A DNA stretch of 64,000 nt from Prochilodus magdalenae (lineage: Eukaryota > Chordata > Actinopteri > Characiformes > Prochilodontidae). This document shows, in pieces, positions 11,591 through 23,639 of this stretch. Where the stretch lies: contig JAMWET010000489.1 of NCBI GenBank assembly GCA_024036415.1, forward strand, positions 62,501 through 126,500. The letters run 5' to 3'. Position 1 is the stretch's first letter. Every line of letters begins with the position of its first letter. A program made the translations under genes and the position numbers. The notes beneath the pieces were generated by a model, which worked only from the letters and a program-made list of their open reading frames with translations, was not told the DNA's origin and made no database searches.

Positions 11591-13257
11591 ATCAGTCTAA
11601 ATTTATCATCAGTTATTGATCCTGGTCACCTTTATCCTATAACCCATGAAATCCTATTTCATGGATTTCTGAATAAGATATTCATCTTTATGGTCTTTAT
11701 TGTTAGTTAGCAGATGCATAAACAACCACAACCTGAATTTAAAAGCTGTTATTTGGCAACTGAGCAATCCATAATCCGAACAATCCATTATCAGACTATC
11801 AAAACAGCTGTTGGTTGAAGCCCTAGCATGGAGATCGGACACACAGCGGCTCACAGAGAGCTCCACGGAGCAGGGGCTGTTCCTGAAAGATCACAATACA
11901 TCCAGGATACACGGTACTGCATTCAGCCAGCTTGAAAACCAGTTCTCCCACATTCGTAAAACTATGAATATCAATATGAAGGCATATTTATTCAGTTAAA
12001 TCCAGTTACACAGGATTCATTCCGCTCTCTCTGCCATGAACCATGCAGAGTTCTGGTACTGCTGATCCACCATGTAGCTCACAAAGCAGCCTGTGACATA
12101 ACTCATGACAACCGCCGGCAACTACGGCCAACATGGGCATACACGCCCAGCAGCTACCCTGCTTACAGGGGGCAAAGACGGACATGGCGGAGGGATTAGC
12201 ATGCTTTGCAAACGCTGCACTTGTTTACAGAACTCCAACAAATTCTAGACCAATCATAGACCCGGGGGTCCGAGGCCCCCCAGCTTCTGCTCCCGGAACT
12301 TTAGTTCCTACCAGCTTTTGGTTACAGTAGTCTGTGAGGGTGAACACAGAGGAGAAGCTCATAACCACTGTGTGGAAGACAGCAGCGGATGGACACTGAT
12401 GGTGTCTCTGGTAACTTGATAGCTAGCCAGGTTAGCAAAACATGCTAACTGACCAATACTACTAGCCATGAAGGCTTGCAGCTAGTTCTCCATACAGACT
12501 CCAGACAAGAGACACGCACGTAGGGTGGCTGGTCTCCTGCTAGTGTGAGATGATGTAGGCTACCCATATCCGGAGCAGCATGGAAACGAGAGAGATGGAG
12601 AGATTTAACCCACTTGAAGTATCATTATCTTCACAGGCGTTCGCCCGGCAGCACAAGCGACGTCCCACCTAACGAGGGTTAAAATCACCTGCCCCACCCG
12701 GATGACCCTGGGAACACCAGCCCTCCAGGCAGTTCCAGGGGCCGAGCAGTTTTCAGAGGAGCTCTGGATTCTTCAGACAGCTACGCAGCATTACCGGACC
12801 ATCTACAGGGCCGGCCGCTTCCAGTCAGCGGCCACCAGCACACACTAACAAGACAACCACCACGGTGAAACACAACCCAGCGCTCTGCAGGGTCGAGGGT
12901 GAGGTGTAGGGTGTAAGTGTAACAGCAGTTCACCCCTGTGTTTACATTGTACGCCAAGCAACAAGATCAAGAGGAACAGAGTCATGTGACTGGTGGCGTG
13001 GGGAGGAACTGATAGAGCATATTATTGTGATATGCTCTCCATGACGATATTAAATCAGCTCCCAGATGGCACATATGGATATATTAATATATTAACTGCA
13101 AATACCGCAGAATAAAATCACTAACTGCTCAGTAAAGCAGGAGGGAACGCATCAATCTGGGACATGTGGGTGTCCAGGGCAGTGGAAATAAGTTTCATGT
13201 AGGGAGAAAATTCACAACTGATTTACAAAAATCATCATCATCTCATAAGAGCAACAA
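11591..13257. other. No gene seen
   Basis: Mixed single-copy-looking sequence. Short open frames (11654-11866 minus, 11811-11999 plus, 12133-12330 plus) show no domain. A patch near 12225-12310 resembles a decayed short transposon but could not be classified. Confidence 0.45.
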
Positions 13258-13302
13258 CAACAACAATAATAATAATAATAATAATAATAATTATTATTAT
13301 TA
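13258..13302. repeat. (AAC)n(AAT)n(ATT)n microsatellite
   Basis: Run of aac then aat units that flips into att units, giving a short self-complementary AT stretch. Confidence 0.9.
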
Positions 13303-13459
13303 TATTTCACTGATAAAAATAGTCTTTTCGTTGCAATGCTGACAGACCATAACAGGCTGAGTATTTGCACATTAATCAAATCACTAAATCAATAATAAAT
13401 AAATTAACAAGAGAATGAATGAAAACAACATCACACTGTCATATTCAGATCTGGACATC

Positions 13460-13462
<3 letters not shown>

Positions 13463-13516
<54 letters not shown>

Positions 13517-13522
13517 AGAGAG

Positions 13523-13574
<52 letters not shown>

Positions 13575-13598
13575 AGAGACAGAGAGAGACACAGAGAG

Positions 13599-13642
<44 letters not shown>

Positions 13643-13764
13643 ACACACAAAGAGAAAGAGAGAGAGAGACAGAGAGAGAGAGAGAAAGAGACACACAGAA
13701 ATAGAGAGGGACAGAGAGAGACAAAGACACAGAGAGAGAGAGAGACAGAGAGAGAAAGAGACAC

Positions 13765-13833
<69 letters not shown>

Positions 13834-14182
13834 CAGAGAGAGAGAGACAGACAGAGAGAGGGACAGAAAGAGAGACAGAGAGAGAGAGACAGAGAGAGGG
13901 ACAGAAAGAGAGACAGAGAGAGGGACAGAAAGAGAGACAGAGAGAGGGACAGAGAGAGAGACACAGAGACAGAGAGAGATAGAGAGACACAGAGAGAGAG
14001 AGAGAGAGAGAGACACAGAGAGAGACAGAGACACAGAGAGAGACAGAGACAGAGAGAGATAGAGAGACACAGAGAGAGAGAGAGACACAGAGAGAGAGAG
14101 AGACACAGAGAGAGAGAGACACAGAGAGAGAGAGACACAGAGAGAGAGAGAGAGACAGAGAGAGAGACAGAGAGAGAGATAT
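13463..14182. repeat. Long (GA)n / GAGACA microsatellite block
   Basis: About 720 bp of plus-strand purine sequence: pure (GA)n runs mixed with gagacaca, gacagaga and gggacagaaagaga sub-repeats. A short tandem of gagagggacagaaagagaca units sits at about 13855-13960. Six-frame Arg/Glu and Ser/Leu open frames over it are composition artefacts. Confidence 0.95.
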
Positions 14183-14858
14183 AAGATGAAGGTATAAGCC
14201 TGTGTACTCGTGTGTTTATCAGCTACAGTGTTAAGCATTCTCACTGCGCTGTTTGTTTACATTCTCAGACTACAGCCGCACAACCGCAACACCTTCACCC
14301 AGCCAGTAAAGCTCGCTGAACTGATCGAGAGTGACCTCCCAGCCACCCTGCCGCCACCCATGTGTATTTATGATGTCACCCAGGTGGGTTGTTGTTTTGC
14401 TTTATGATTGCTCTGCTAGTATTTCCTGTAAAGGAGTCATATCAATAACGCCCATAAATAGAGCCAGCCCTGAGCGGGAGAGCTCAGCCACACTGTAGTA
14501 ATACCTGTTACACTGTTAGTTACAGTGTTAATGCACCGCCTGTTTCAACACACGCCTGTAGAGCACTGGTCTGGACCCAGCGCTGCGTGTACCGTGATCA
14601 TATGTGCCTGTTCGGTTTTATTAATAACACTGAGGTTTGGCCGGATAGCAGGGCTTACTGCTTTGGCAGAATTGTGTACGGTAAGCAGGAGTGGACTAAA
14701 CCAGGAGAGACAGTCATCATTAACACCGAGTCATATATCACATTAAACTAGATTCATGTACCTGGGCGTTTGTTTACGATGTTTTGCCATAGCAGACACA
14801 AATTCACTGTTCAGTATTAGTCATAGTGAACAGAGATAGTAAAAAAGAAGCATGTATG

Positions 14859-14860
<2 letters not shown>
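14183..14860. other. No gene seen
   Basis: Moderately GC sequence. The plus frame 14210-14407 starts with a hydrophobic stretch but has no family match or splice-site logic that I can defend. Confidence 0.4.
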
Positions 14861-14862
<2 letters not shown>

Positions 14863-14903
<41 letters not shown>

Positions 14904-15105
14904 TTAAATAAATAAATAAATATATATAGCTTTATTGAAACGTCTGATTGTTGTGCAATACTGCTTTTACATACATACATACATACATACGTGTTTACAT
15001 ACATACACACACATACATACATACATATGTACGTATGTAAACACGTTTACACATACACGTCTTTTTTTACTATGACTAATAATGATATATATATACACAC
15101 ACAGG

Positions 15106-15151
<46 letters not shown>

Positions 15152-15379
15152 TGTTAGTTAATGAGTTAGTAACTTATAGTTATTTGTTAGATTAAGTAAA
15201 ATTTACAATTTTCCGTATACATTTCTGTATAAATTTCCGTAATGTCATTTCCGTTTCAACTCATATGACTGAACTTTACATGTAATTTTTTTTTTTACAT
15301 TAGCATCTTATACTTGCACATATAGACTGACCTACCATTATCTTCCATTCATACTGTACATCTGTAGTGTATATATATG

Positions 15380-15426
<47 letters not shown>

Positions 15427-15456
15427 TTCTTGAATATCCCTCTGGGATCAATAAAG

Positions 15457-15490
<34 letters not shown>

Positions 15491-15512
15491 CCTACCTACA
15501 TATACACACACA

Positions 15513-15545
<33 letters not shown>
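14863..15545. repeat. Cluster of microsatellites: (GT)n, (CATA)n, (TA)n, (TATC)n
   Basis: Successive runs: (GT)n about 14863-14900, (CATA)n about 14970-15060, (TA)n about 15107-15141, (AT)n about 15386-15423, (TATC)n about 15452-15490 and (TA)n about 15518-15543. The (TATC)n run follows ccctctgggatcaataaagt, the 3' end signature of a common fish retroelement family, so it is probably an extended retroposon tail. Confidence 0.88.
15424..15500 (+). mobile_element. Retroposon 3' tail with (TATC)n
   Basis: A short fragment reading ctctgggatcaataaagt into tandem tatc units. It resembles 3' ends of fish non-LTR elements or SINEs that carry a microsatellite tail. The body of the element is absent. 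Confidence 0.55.
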
Positions 15546-15548
<3 letters not shown>

Positions 15549-15566
15549 AAGAGAGATAGAGAGAGA

Positions 15567-15649
15567 GAGATGCAGGGTATATACAGGACATAGAATATTG
15601 ATGTGTGTGTGTATATATATATATATATCCTGTATATACCCTGCATCTC
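15567..15649. repeat. Perfect 22-bp inverted repeat (hairpin)
   Basis: Arms at 15567-15588 and 15628-15649 are exact reverse complements around gcagggtatatacagga. They flank about 39 bp of TA/TG-rich loop. Could be a small palindromic MITE or a fold-back at a microsatellite. Confidence 0.85.
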
Positions 15650-15834
15650 TCATCTACCTCAGCCTTACCATTATGGTATATGGTAATGTATACATCAGCA
15701 TATATCATAATTTTTATTAATAACTGTATATTAGTATAAACAGAGATTTTGGTGTTTAGTATTGTATACATTTATTGTCTAATGTATATGTTTGTATTTA
15801 AGTCTGTAAGGGACTACACACCTAAGCTTTTCAC

Positions 15835-15890
15835 TCACCTTCACACCTGTGAACATGTGACGTGACAATAAAAGTGATTTGATTTGATCT
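15835..15890 (+). mobile_element. LINE 3' tail fragment
   Basis: The sequence gacgtgacaataaaagtg followed by gatttgatttgat is typical of L2-type LINE 3' ends with a short repeated tail. No coding part remains. Confidence 0.5.
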
Positions 15891-16699
15891 TGACGTGAAG
15901 TGAGAGCTGTATTCACTCTGTGAACTAATATTATATTATTTTATTAATCATACAGTATCACCACTAACGCCACATTCTTATTAAATGCATTTTATAATTA
16001 TATACAATATTCATCATACAGATGTCAGCGACGCTCTTCAACTGGAACCGTGTTTCCCATGAAGCCTAATGAAGCGCGATGAGAAAGATGACTGTATTAA
16101 TGTTGTTATTGTTATTATCTGTGCTAATAATAAACCCTGTGGGTTTTTTTCTCAGTATAGCACAACATTCAGACCTTCCCATGAAACATCATGAGCTGAA
16201 CTTACCAATGTATATTCACACACACACTGACATATACACCGAGACGTGCATTCATTTATTTATTAGGTTTACTATACATCTATAACCCCCAGTCCGAGTA
16301 ACTTTATAAAATGAGTTATTAGATTATTAATATTCTATATCTGTGTTGGTGTAGAAGTTGAGGCACACTGTAAAGGGAGGCAGGCATTCTGATAAAGCCT
16401 AATGAACCGAGATGGACATTAACGCTGTATCATAATTAAACACGGTGTTGTTATGGGTGCTAATAATAATAAACTGTGGATAGCTCTGGCAGGGCAGGGA
16501 GGCATTCCAATAAAGCCCACTGACCTGACAGACTGCAGCTGACACTAATATTAATATTACTAATAACACTAATATTAATATTAACACTGATGGTAGTGCT
16601 ACTGCTTGTTGTGCTTGTTTTGGCAACAGTGCATGGAAATCAGACCCAGGGCGCACTGGAATGAACAGAGACACAGAGACACGCGAGGTGTATAGTGTA
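15891..16699. other. No gene seen
   Basis: AT-rich sequence with repeated taatattaatatta motifs near 16545-16585. The short open frames at 16079-16285 and 16399-16716 are unsupported. If the exon at 16717-16807 is real, this is the start of its first intron. Confidence 0.45.
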
Positions 16700-18060
16700 A
16701 AATGTCCTCTACTCACTCTCTCCGGTCCCGCAGTGGCAGAGCGCGAGCGCGGTCGCCACCCACAGCAGCAGCGCCGCCGCCGCCGCCGGATCCACGCGGC
16801 CGATCATCACAGCTGGAGCCGGTGGTATACAGCCCAAACCGATTAGACGAAAGAAAAACAGAGGAAGAAAGAAAAAAAGAAAAGAAAGCGCCGCGTGCAC
16901 GCGCTTTAAAGGCACGCGCGCGAACGGAGGAGGAGAAAACCCAAGTGTGAAGTGGGGGGAGGAGGAGGAGGAGGGGAGAGAGAATAGTCCGGTGGAAAGT
17001 TGACCAGGGTGAAAAAAAAAAAACACAGCTACGGGAGCGCGTGGCCCGCGTTCTCCTGCTCACCACCGGAGCTGCTCGGGTCGCTGTTCCCGCGTGCAGA
17101 CGCTAAATAACATGGTCCTGTATTCTGGCACCGAACAGGCGGACGCGGATCGTCATGCTGGTGTCTGCTGCTCCGCGCACATGTGCGCCAACGCTGGAGG
17201 TGGATTGAGTAAGGAGAGGAGAGGAGAGGAGAGGGGAGGGGAAGGTAGAAGAGGAGGAGGAGGTGGAGGAGGAGGGGGTGTTATGTCCCAGAGTGCTGGC
17301 TGGGGCAGTTGGGGCAGAAGTGGAGGCCTGCACGGCCCAAAGGCCACTCGGTGGCTCTCAGCGCTCCGAGAGGAAAAACACCAAACACGCCCCTTTAATC
17401 CCAGAGCTTCCCAGAGCCCTTCACATTCCCAGCGGAGAGCGGGACGACTCCTCTCTGGCCCCAACTCCTTCCACGTTTATTCAGTCCTAGTGAACGGGAG
17501 TTAATCCACAGGTCGTCCCGTGTACGTGCATGGCTCCCGGAGGCTCAAAAGCAAACAAATCCCCGGGAACGCCGGAGGGAGCCACCTTAACCCCGCGGAG
17601 ATCCTTCCGTCCGCTGTCCCGGGAGCTCCTTAGGAAACACAGGGTGATTTATTCCTCCGCCGTGAAAACAGCACCGCGCTGTCTGTGTCAGAGCGCAGGC
17701 GCCGCGCTGGAGACTCCAGCTCCTCCAACGACAGCCACAATAAACCCGCCACACGCCGCCCAGACGGCCCAAACGCGCCTCCTCCGGCTCGCTGCCGTCC
17801 ACAAACACCCCGAGTAGCGGGACGTGCCGACTTCCAGCCGCGCTAACTGGCTCTGTAGCTGGGTAAATCTCGCCCTGAAGCCGCCCGTGTGCGTCGTGCT
17901 GCTGCCCCGCTCCGTCTCTCTCTCTCCGGCCCTCCAGTAAACAACTCCTGCAGTCAGCTGGGGCACCGGCGAGCCGCAAAACCCGGCCTGGATCCCGGAG
18001 TCGGAAAATGGGGTGGCGCCACACACACGGCGCGCACCAGAGCTTGCTATGCTTGCTCAC
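16700..18060. promoter_or_regulatory. CpG-rich island / promoter-like region
   Basis: GC-rich stretch with many CG dinucleotides (for example around 16735-16800, 16890-16925, 17030-17100, 17570-17830 and 17880-18030), unlike the AT-rich flanks. It also holds purine tracts of GGA repeats (16955-16982, 17213-17278). It overlaps the putative signal-peptide exon and fits a vertebrate promoter firing on the minus strand. Open frames inside it on both strands lack family features. Confidence 0.6.
16717..16807 (-). CDS. Probable first coding exon of an unidentified secreted or membrane protein
   Basis: On the minus strand an ATG at 16807 opens 30 codons beginning MIGRVDPAAAAALLLWVATA, then Leu/Cys-rich residues and a GTGE end. 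This is a typical signal peptide: one Arg, a long Ala/Leu core, then small or polar residues. The exon stops with one base of a codon at a strong donor, GTGAGT (16711-16716). A phase-1 intron just after the signal peptide is common in receptor and immunoglobulin-superfamily genes. It sits in CpG-rich promoter-like sequence and its -3 base is a purine. An in-frame upstream ATG at 17026 would add a Phe-rich stretch and is less likely. The gene must continue toward lower coordinates, but I find no second exon in the remaining 16.7 kb, so identity is unknown and a chance ORF cannot be excluded. Confidence 0.45.
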
Positions 18061-18424
18061 TGATCAGGGACTCACATAGGGAATTCCAGCGATCCCAGGG
18101 GAATTCGTGATTAATTAACAATAATATAAATAAATAGAACAACATTAACCGAGCAGGTCTGGGGGGCGTGGGGCGGGGGGGGTCATATTGATGGTTAGTT
18201 ATGGTGTTGCCAAACAGTGTCTAGTGGTTTGCTTTGGAATGCTGTGCTCTGGAGAACCTACACAGAACCATAGGCGTGCTTGAACGCTTCTCCAGGCTGA
18301 TTGGGAATGAGCTGTGTATGGTTCGATACACACTACACTGACAACAGTATAGGCGCCTCATAAACCCATAGGCATTAATGTGGACCTTGCCCTCCGGCAC
18401 AGCTACAGCAGCATCCACTCTGGC
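18061..18424. other. No gene seen
   Basis: Short stretch between the CpG-rich region and the decayed transposon. Its 3' part may already be transposon end sequence. Confidence 0.4.
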
Positions 18425-19330
18425 TTTCCACTAGATTCCGGAGTGCCAGTAGGAATTTGGGCCCATTCATCCAGGAAAGCGTTTGTGAGATCAGAAACCG
18501 ATACTGGACCGGAGCCTCCCTAATAGCCTGTATGGAGCTCGTCTTGTGCACTGGGACACAGTCATGATGGAACAGGCAGGGGTCTTCCCCAAACTGATCC
18601 CAGGAAGTTGGAGGCGGTCCAGAATGTCTTGGAGCGCTGGGGCATTAGGATTCCCCTTCACTGAAACTAAGGGGCTCTGGACCCACCTCTGAAAAACAAC
18701 CCCTCCTCCACCACACTCTACGTTCGGCACAAGGCAGTCAGGCAGGTGAGGCTCTCCTGCTGTTCTCCAAACCCAGATGGACAGAGTCCATCAGACCGGG
18801 AAGCAGGATCGGTCCACAGAACATGTTTCCACTGCTCCGGAGTCTGGTGCCAGTGCTTTACACCACTCCACCCGAAGCTCAGCAGTGTGATTAGTGATGT
18901 AAGGTGTGTGTGCAGCTGCTCGGCCATGGAACCCCATGCATCCATGAAGCTCTCGGTGTTAGTGCTGATGTTAATGCTGGAGGAGGTTCGGAACGCTGGA
19001 GACGTTTACAGACATGCTCCTCAGCACCGGGGGTCCCCGCTCTGTAGCTTTACATGGTCTGAGTATCTGTGGTCCCTAAACACCTTCCACTGTTCGGCAT
19101 TACCACTCACAGCTGATCCTGGAATATCTAGGAGTGAAGGAATTTCACAATCTGACGGTGGCATCCTATTACAGCACCACCCTGGAATTCACCAAGCTCC
19201 TTAGAACCACCTGTTCCTCCACCATTGTCTGTAAAGGCAGACCGCACGGCTAGGAGCTGGAGAGTGTGCGGAGCCATTTCACCTGCAGGTTCAGCTACTT
19301 CCTTCACACTATGGTCTTTGGCCACACCCA
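18425..19330 (-). pseudogene. Decayed Tc1/mariner transposase
   Basis: Translating the minus strand gives Tc1 transposase blocks spread over different frames. EQWKHVLWTDPASRSDGLC (near 18790-18845) corresponds to the usual W.DES.F block and has lost its motif residues. A later block reads VECGGGGVVFQRWVQSPLVS, and then VKGNPNAPALQDILDRLQLP. Frameshifts and stops separate them, so it is an old inactive copy of a different Tc1 family from the one at 21684. It fills most of the interval between the CpG-rich region and 19.3 kb. Confidence 0.72.
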
Positions 19331-20029
19331 CATGCAGTCCCTCCTTTTAGCCAATCAGTAACATCTGCTCTGGAGCCGTTTTCCACACATGGAGCGAGAC
19401 ATTCCCTGCCCTGTAGCACCTCCTCCCAATCTATGGATCCCGTCACTCACACCCCACAGGGATTTATAGCCCCATCATCCTCGTGGAGCGCCATCTACAG
19501 GAGCCTGAAGTTACTACCACCCTAAACACAAGAGATGACTAAAATGAGCCGGCTGGCCAAATTCAGCTTGATGACTCACCTACCAGGTCTTCCAGGTGGT
19601 TGTAAGGAATCTCATTAACCTCTATTGTACAATACTGGATATTGGCATTGGCCCATATATGCTATATCTATGCATCCCTAGAACGAAGTAACTCCCTCTT
19701 TGAGTGGACAGCACCGACACACCTGTGTGAAGGTGGTCCGAAGGGCAGTGGGCCGGGTAGGAATATGTAATCGCCAGGACTCTGAGCTCCAGACACAGGA
19801 AACATCTCTCTGGCTGATATACAGATGCTAATCCGACGTATCTGCTGATCGCATTACGGCAGCCCTCCACGCCTGACTGAGCACAGAGGGGCTTGGTAGG
19901 GACGATGCTGCTGTTCGATACGTTGACTGATATGTCCACTCAGACCGGGATCAGACTGGTGGGCTGCGTAGTTCAGGGTGTGAGGTGTAAACCGAGTGAG
20001 TGAGAGCGGGTTTGGGTCTGTGAGATGGT
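19331..20029. other. No gene seen
   Basis: Unclassified sequence. The short minus-strand open frames have no domain. Confidence 0.45.
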
Positions 20030-20105
20030 TCACAGTGGTGGTGGTGATGGGAACCACCAGGGAACCTACACGTGTCTTCTGAGTGTTATATGGAATACTG
20101 ATGAT
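20030..20105. repeat. Short dispersed element B, fragment
   Basis: Carries ggtggtgatgggaaccacca and then gaacctacacgtgtcttctg. These motifs recur at 32070-32180, 32335-32385, 38595-38635, 39525-39620, 44740-45060, 52670-52770 and 61165-61215 in both orientations. Probably a small non-autonomous transposon family. Confidence 0.6.
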
Positions 20106-20159
20106 GGGAAAATCTGGAAAATCTGGAAATAATTTAAATCCTTGAACAGACGGTGACGA

Positions 20160-20285
20160 AGGAAGTGCCCTTAGGCAGGGCGCCTAAACCCTCAGCTGCT
20201 CCCGGGTGCTGTGGATAGGGCAGGCCACCACAGTGCTTACTGTCCCTAGTGTGTGTTCACTAGCATGTGTGTAGGTTTCTGTACG
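20160..20285 (+). mobile_element. SINE 3' fragment (same family as 51110-51735)
   Basis: Contains ctgctcccgggtgctgtgga followed by tccctagtgtgtgttcacta, matching the body of the tRNA-derived SINEs at 51.1-51.7 kb but lacking the tRNA-like head. Confidence 0.6.
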
Positions 20286-20439
20286 GACGTCTAAATGATA
20301 AACTGTGAGGACATTTTGGTGGGGTTCCCCTTCAATAACACCAGTATGGGATATCCTTCAGAGCCAATCAGCAGCCAACACAGACACGCAGTGTGAAATG
20401 GCTCTTCAGACTGATGGAGAATGTGTTGGTTCTGGTTCT

Positions 20440-20725
20440 ACATCTTCTGTCTGTCTGTGTATCTGTTGGCCTGTCTGTCTGTCTGTCTGTCAGTCTGTAT
20501 GTCTGTGTACCTGTTGGTCTGTCTGTCTGTCAGTCTGTCTGTCGGTTGGCCTGTCTGTCTGTGTACCTGTTGGCCTGTCTGTCTGTCTGTGTACCTGTTG
20601 GCCTGTCTGTCTGTCTGTGTACCTGTTGGCCTGTCTGTCTGTCTGTGTGTCTGTTGGCCTGTCTGCCTGTGACCCTGTCTGTCTGTGTGCCTGATCTGTC
20701 CGTCTGTCCGTCCGTCTGTCATTAG
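20440..20725. repeat. (CTGT)n with 28-32 bp higher-order minisatellite
   Basis: Tandem ctgt units are interrupted regularly by gtgtacctgttggcct, giving longer repeats of about 28-32 bp. The Cys/Val/Leu-rich plus frames and Thr/Asp/Arg-rich minus frames are artefacts of this. Confidence 0.93.
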
Positions 20726-21683
20726 AATCAGTTCTTTCTACATGAGCTTTGTCTGTGGTAGGGAAGCTGAAGTGGCGGGAAAACACCTTCACCTGAGATT
20801 AATAAAGGTCAGTAAATGCTGCAGAGTAACCACACCTTATAACGCTCTTGCGCAGGCTACACACCGCATGACGTAGCAAATATGAAAACAAACAAATGAA
20901 AGGTCAACAGAATCACACGCACGGTGATCACACACAACCTGTCACCTCATTTAAACACCTTACAGCCCATCCAGCTTCTCCGCCTCCTGTACTCCACCCA
21001 TCGCTGCTCAGGTCCTGGTATCAGACACAGCGGACATCCACCCAAAAACATCCACCCAGAGGCAGCTGTGTGATCAGAAACTGAGCCCTAATGAAGGAGT
21101 AGATGATGGATAGCACACACTGTACCTCAGCAGATGAGCTAGAGCCAGCACAGTGCAGACGCAGTATACGTACAGAAGCATGCTGTATGTTTATTCATTA
21201 GTCTGTGGTTTTACTGACACATCAAACTCAAAACGGGCATCTAAACTCACCGTTACCGATTTTATGAGATCACAAAATCACAATCAGAGCAAAGCTTATT
21301 TACATAGATCAGTTTTAAAGGCACAGTAATAAAAATAAAGATAAAGAGAGGTTGGAAAACTGGCATATAAAAACGAATCATACACATAAACCCACTATAA
21401 CTGGAGCGGGAAAACGTTAAACACAAGAGAAGAGGATATGAGCTCTTCTGAAGTGGGGGGAGTCCAAAACTTTAACCGGGGGGGCTTAAATATAATGTTT
21501 GTGGTAGGCTGACAAAAATGTGTCACCTGGCGTGTTTAAGCTGTAGTAACTTAAGGCTCCTGCAGGTGGTGCTGCGCGTCGATGACAGGGTGATGCTAAT
21601 GCTACCATATACACAGTTGGACAGTATACACTGTTAGTGTCCATGGTTTTGGAATAAGACGTCCAAAAAGAGTGAGATGGACA
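20726..21683. other. No gene seen
   Basis: Unclassified sequence up to the Tc1 terminal repeat. No convincing exon. Confidence 0.45.
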
Positions 21684-23190
21684 CTGCTCAAAAAAATAAA
21701 GGGAACACTGTTTAATCAGAGTGCAGCATCAACTCAGTTCAACCTCAGGGATACTGATCTGGTGAGTTAAGTAGTAGGGAGGGTCGTTAATCAGTTTCAG
21801 CTGCTTTGGTGTTAATGAAATTAACAACAGGTGCAGGAGAGGAGCAACAATGAGACACCCCCCAAAACAGGAATGGTCTAAAAGGACGAGGTCAGTGACG
21901 TTTTGTCCCCCCTCATCTTTTCCCACTGATTCTCCACTAGTTCTGCAGTTGACTTGGGTCAGCATCACTACTAGCACCATGGTGCGGTACCTGGACCCTA
22001 CAGAGGTTGCACAGGTAGTCCAACTACTGAAGGATGGCACATCAATATCTACCATTGCTACAAGGTTTGCTGTGTCTCCCAGCACAGTCTTAAGAGTACA
22101 GTGGAGATTCCAGGAGACAGGCAGTTACACTAGGAGAGCTGGACAAGGCTGTAGAAGGTCCTTAACCCCTTAGCAGGACCGGTATCTGCTCCTTTGTGCT
22201 AGGAGGAACAAGATGAGCACTGCCAGAGCCCTACTGCTGTGAATGTGTCTGACCAAACGATCAGAAACAGGCCTCATGAGGGCGGCCTGAGGGCCCGACG
22301 TCCTGTAGTGGGCCCTGTGCTCACTGGTCAGCACCGTAGAGCTCGATTGGCATTTGTCACAGAATACCAGAATTGGCAGATCCGCCACAGGTGCCTTGTG
22401 CTTTTCACAGATGAGAGCAGGTTTTACCTGAGCACATGTGACAGACGTGACAGGCTCTGGAGACACTGTGGAGAATGTTATGCCGCCTGCATCATCATTC
22501 AGCATGACTGGTTTGGTGGTGGGTCAGTGATGGTCTGGGGAGGCATATCCCTGGAAGGACGCACAGACCTCTACAGGCTGGACAACCGCACCCTGACTGC
22601 TATTAGGTATCAGGATGAAATCCTCTGACCCGTCGTCAGACCCTGCGCTGGTGCAGTGGGTCCTGGGTTCCTCCTGGTGCACAACAATGCCCACCTCATG
22701 TGGCGAGAGTATGCAGGCAGTTCTTGGAGGATGAAGGAATTGATACCATTGACTGGCCCACCGGCTCGTCTGACCTAAACCCAATAGAACCCCTCTGGGA
22801 CATTGTGTTTCGGTCCATCCGACACCACCAGGTTGCACTTCAGACTGTCCAGGAGCTCAGTGGTCCAGATCTGGGAGGAGATCCCCCAGGACACTATCCG
22901 TCGTCTCATTAGGAGCGGGTGGAGGCCATACAAACTACTGAGTCCATTGTGAGTTGCTGCAGTGGAGTGTGGGTTAAATGGACGAGCCTGCTGCAGCATT
23001 TCTTCACTTTGATTTTCAGGGTGTCTTTGAATTCAGCCCTCTGTAGGGGGATCATTTTAATTTCCATCAAACGATGTGGCCTCCTTTCGTTCCTCACACA
23101 TTACCCAGTCTGTATGAGGAAAGATATTCTGCATGATTTTTTTCCCATTGAGATCTGATGGGTTTTCAAAGTGCTCCCTTTATGAGTTTA
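21684..23190 (+). mobile_element. Nearly full-length Tc1-like transposon, inactivated
   Basis: The left end reads ctgctcaaaaaaataaaggg, a well-known fish Tc1 terminal sequence. The right end (about 23168-23190) holds the matching agtgctccctttat in inverted form, partly decayed. The 1.5-kb body carries a transposase in broken frames: an N-terminal helix-turn-helix (MVRYLDPTEVAQVVQLLKDG at 21980 onward), a stop near 22170, the catalytic block LVLFTDESRF near 22400, and DWPTGSSDLNPIEPLWD near 22750-22800 with the final Glu. Stops and frameshifts separate these parts, so the copy cannot encode a working transposase. Confidence 0.88.
21980..22912 (+). pseudogene. Tc1 transposase pseudogene
   Basis: Paired helix-turn-helix DNA-binding region (LKDGTSISTIATRF then VSPSTVL), a central DDE core (FTDESRF) and the C-terminal DLNPIE block are all visible but lie in three frames with an early TAG at 22171-22173. 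The catalytic Asp/Glu residues at the FTDESRF and DLNPIE blocks survive. The GGGSVMVWGGIS motif of the family is intact near 22518-22553. Confidence 0.85.
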
Positions 23191-23639
23191 GAGTCAAAAC
23201 CACACAGACTCCGTCGCCGTCCGAACACTTACGGGCTGGGCTGGTTTGAAAAAAGACAGCCCCAGCACCAGGACGAGCTGCCACACGGCCTTGAATATTT
23301 GGCATGATGTTTTTATTTTTCATCAGCTATTCTCCGACCTTGTCATTCCACTCGCAGGACTCTCAAGGGTGAACAAAGCGGGTGACGTTAAAGCTGACCT
23401 TGAAGAGGGGCAGCACATCCTCCTTCACACATTCCAGACCCTTACTCGCACATCAACACAGATAATACGCAAGACACCCACCAGCTCTGCGGTGCTGAGA
23501 GCCGTCCGGCCCCCCCAAGTCATCTGCTCGCGGTGGTCTTCTGCGGTGGGCCCTTTCCACTGACGAATGAACGGGGTGAAAGGTGGTGTGATGACCTGTG
23601 AACCAGCAGATGAGCTGCTATGTGCACCTGTAGGGAAGG
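23191..23639. other. No gene seen
   Basis: Sequence between the Tc1 right end and another possible transposon remnant. Short frames only. Confidence 0.45.

Noticed and set aside
13384..14244. Long open frames on both strands (up to 286 codons)
   Set aside because: They run through a GA/GACA microsatellite; any frame over it stays open and gives Arg/Glu or Ser/Leu repeats.
17094..17817. Plus-strand coding exons in the CpG-rich region
   Set aside because: Frames are open mainly because of GC content; no domain, and no better start or donor than chance.
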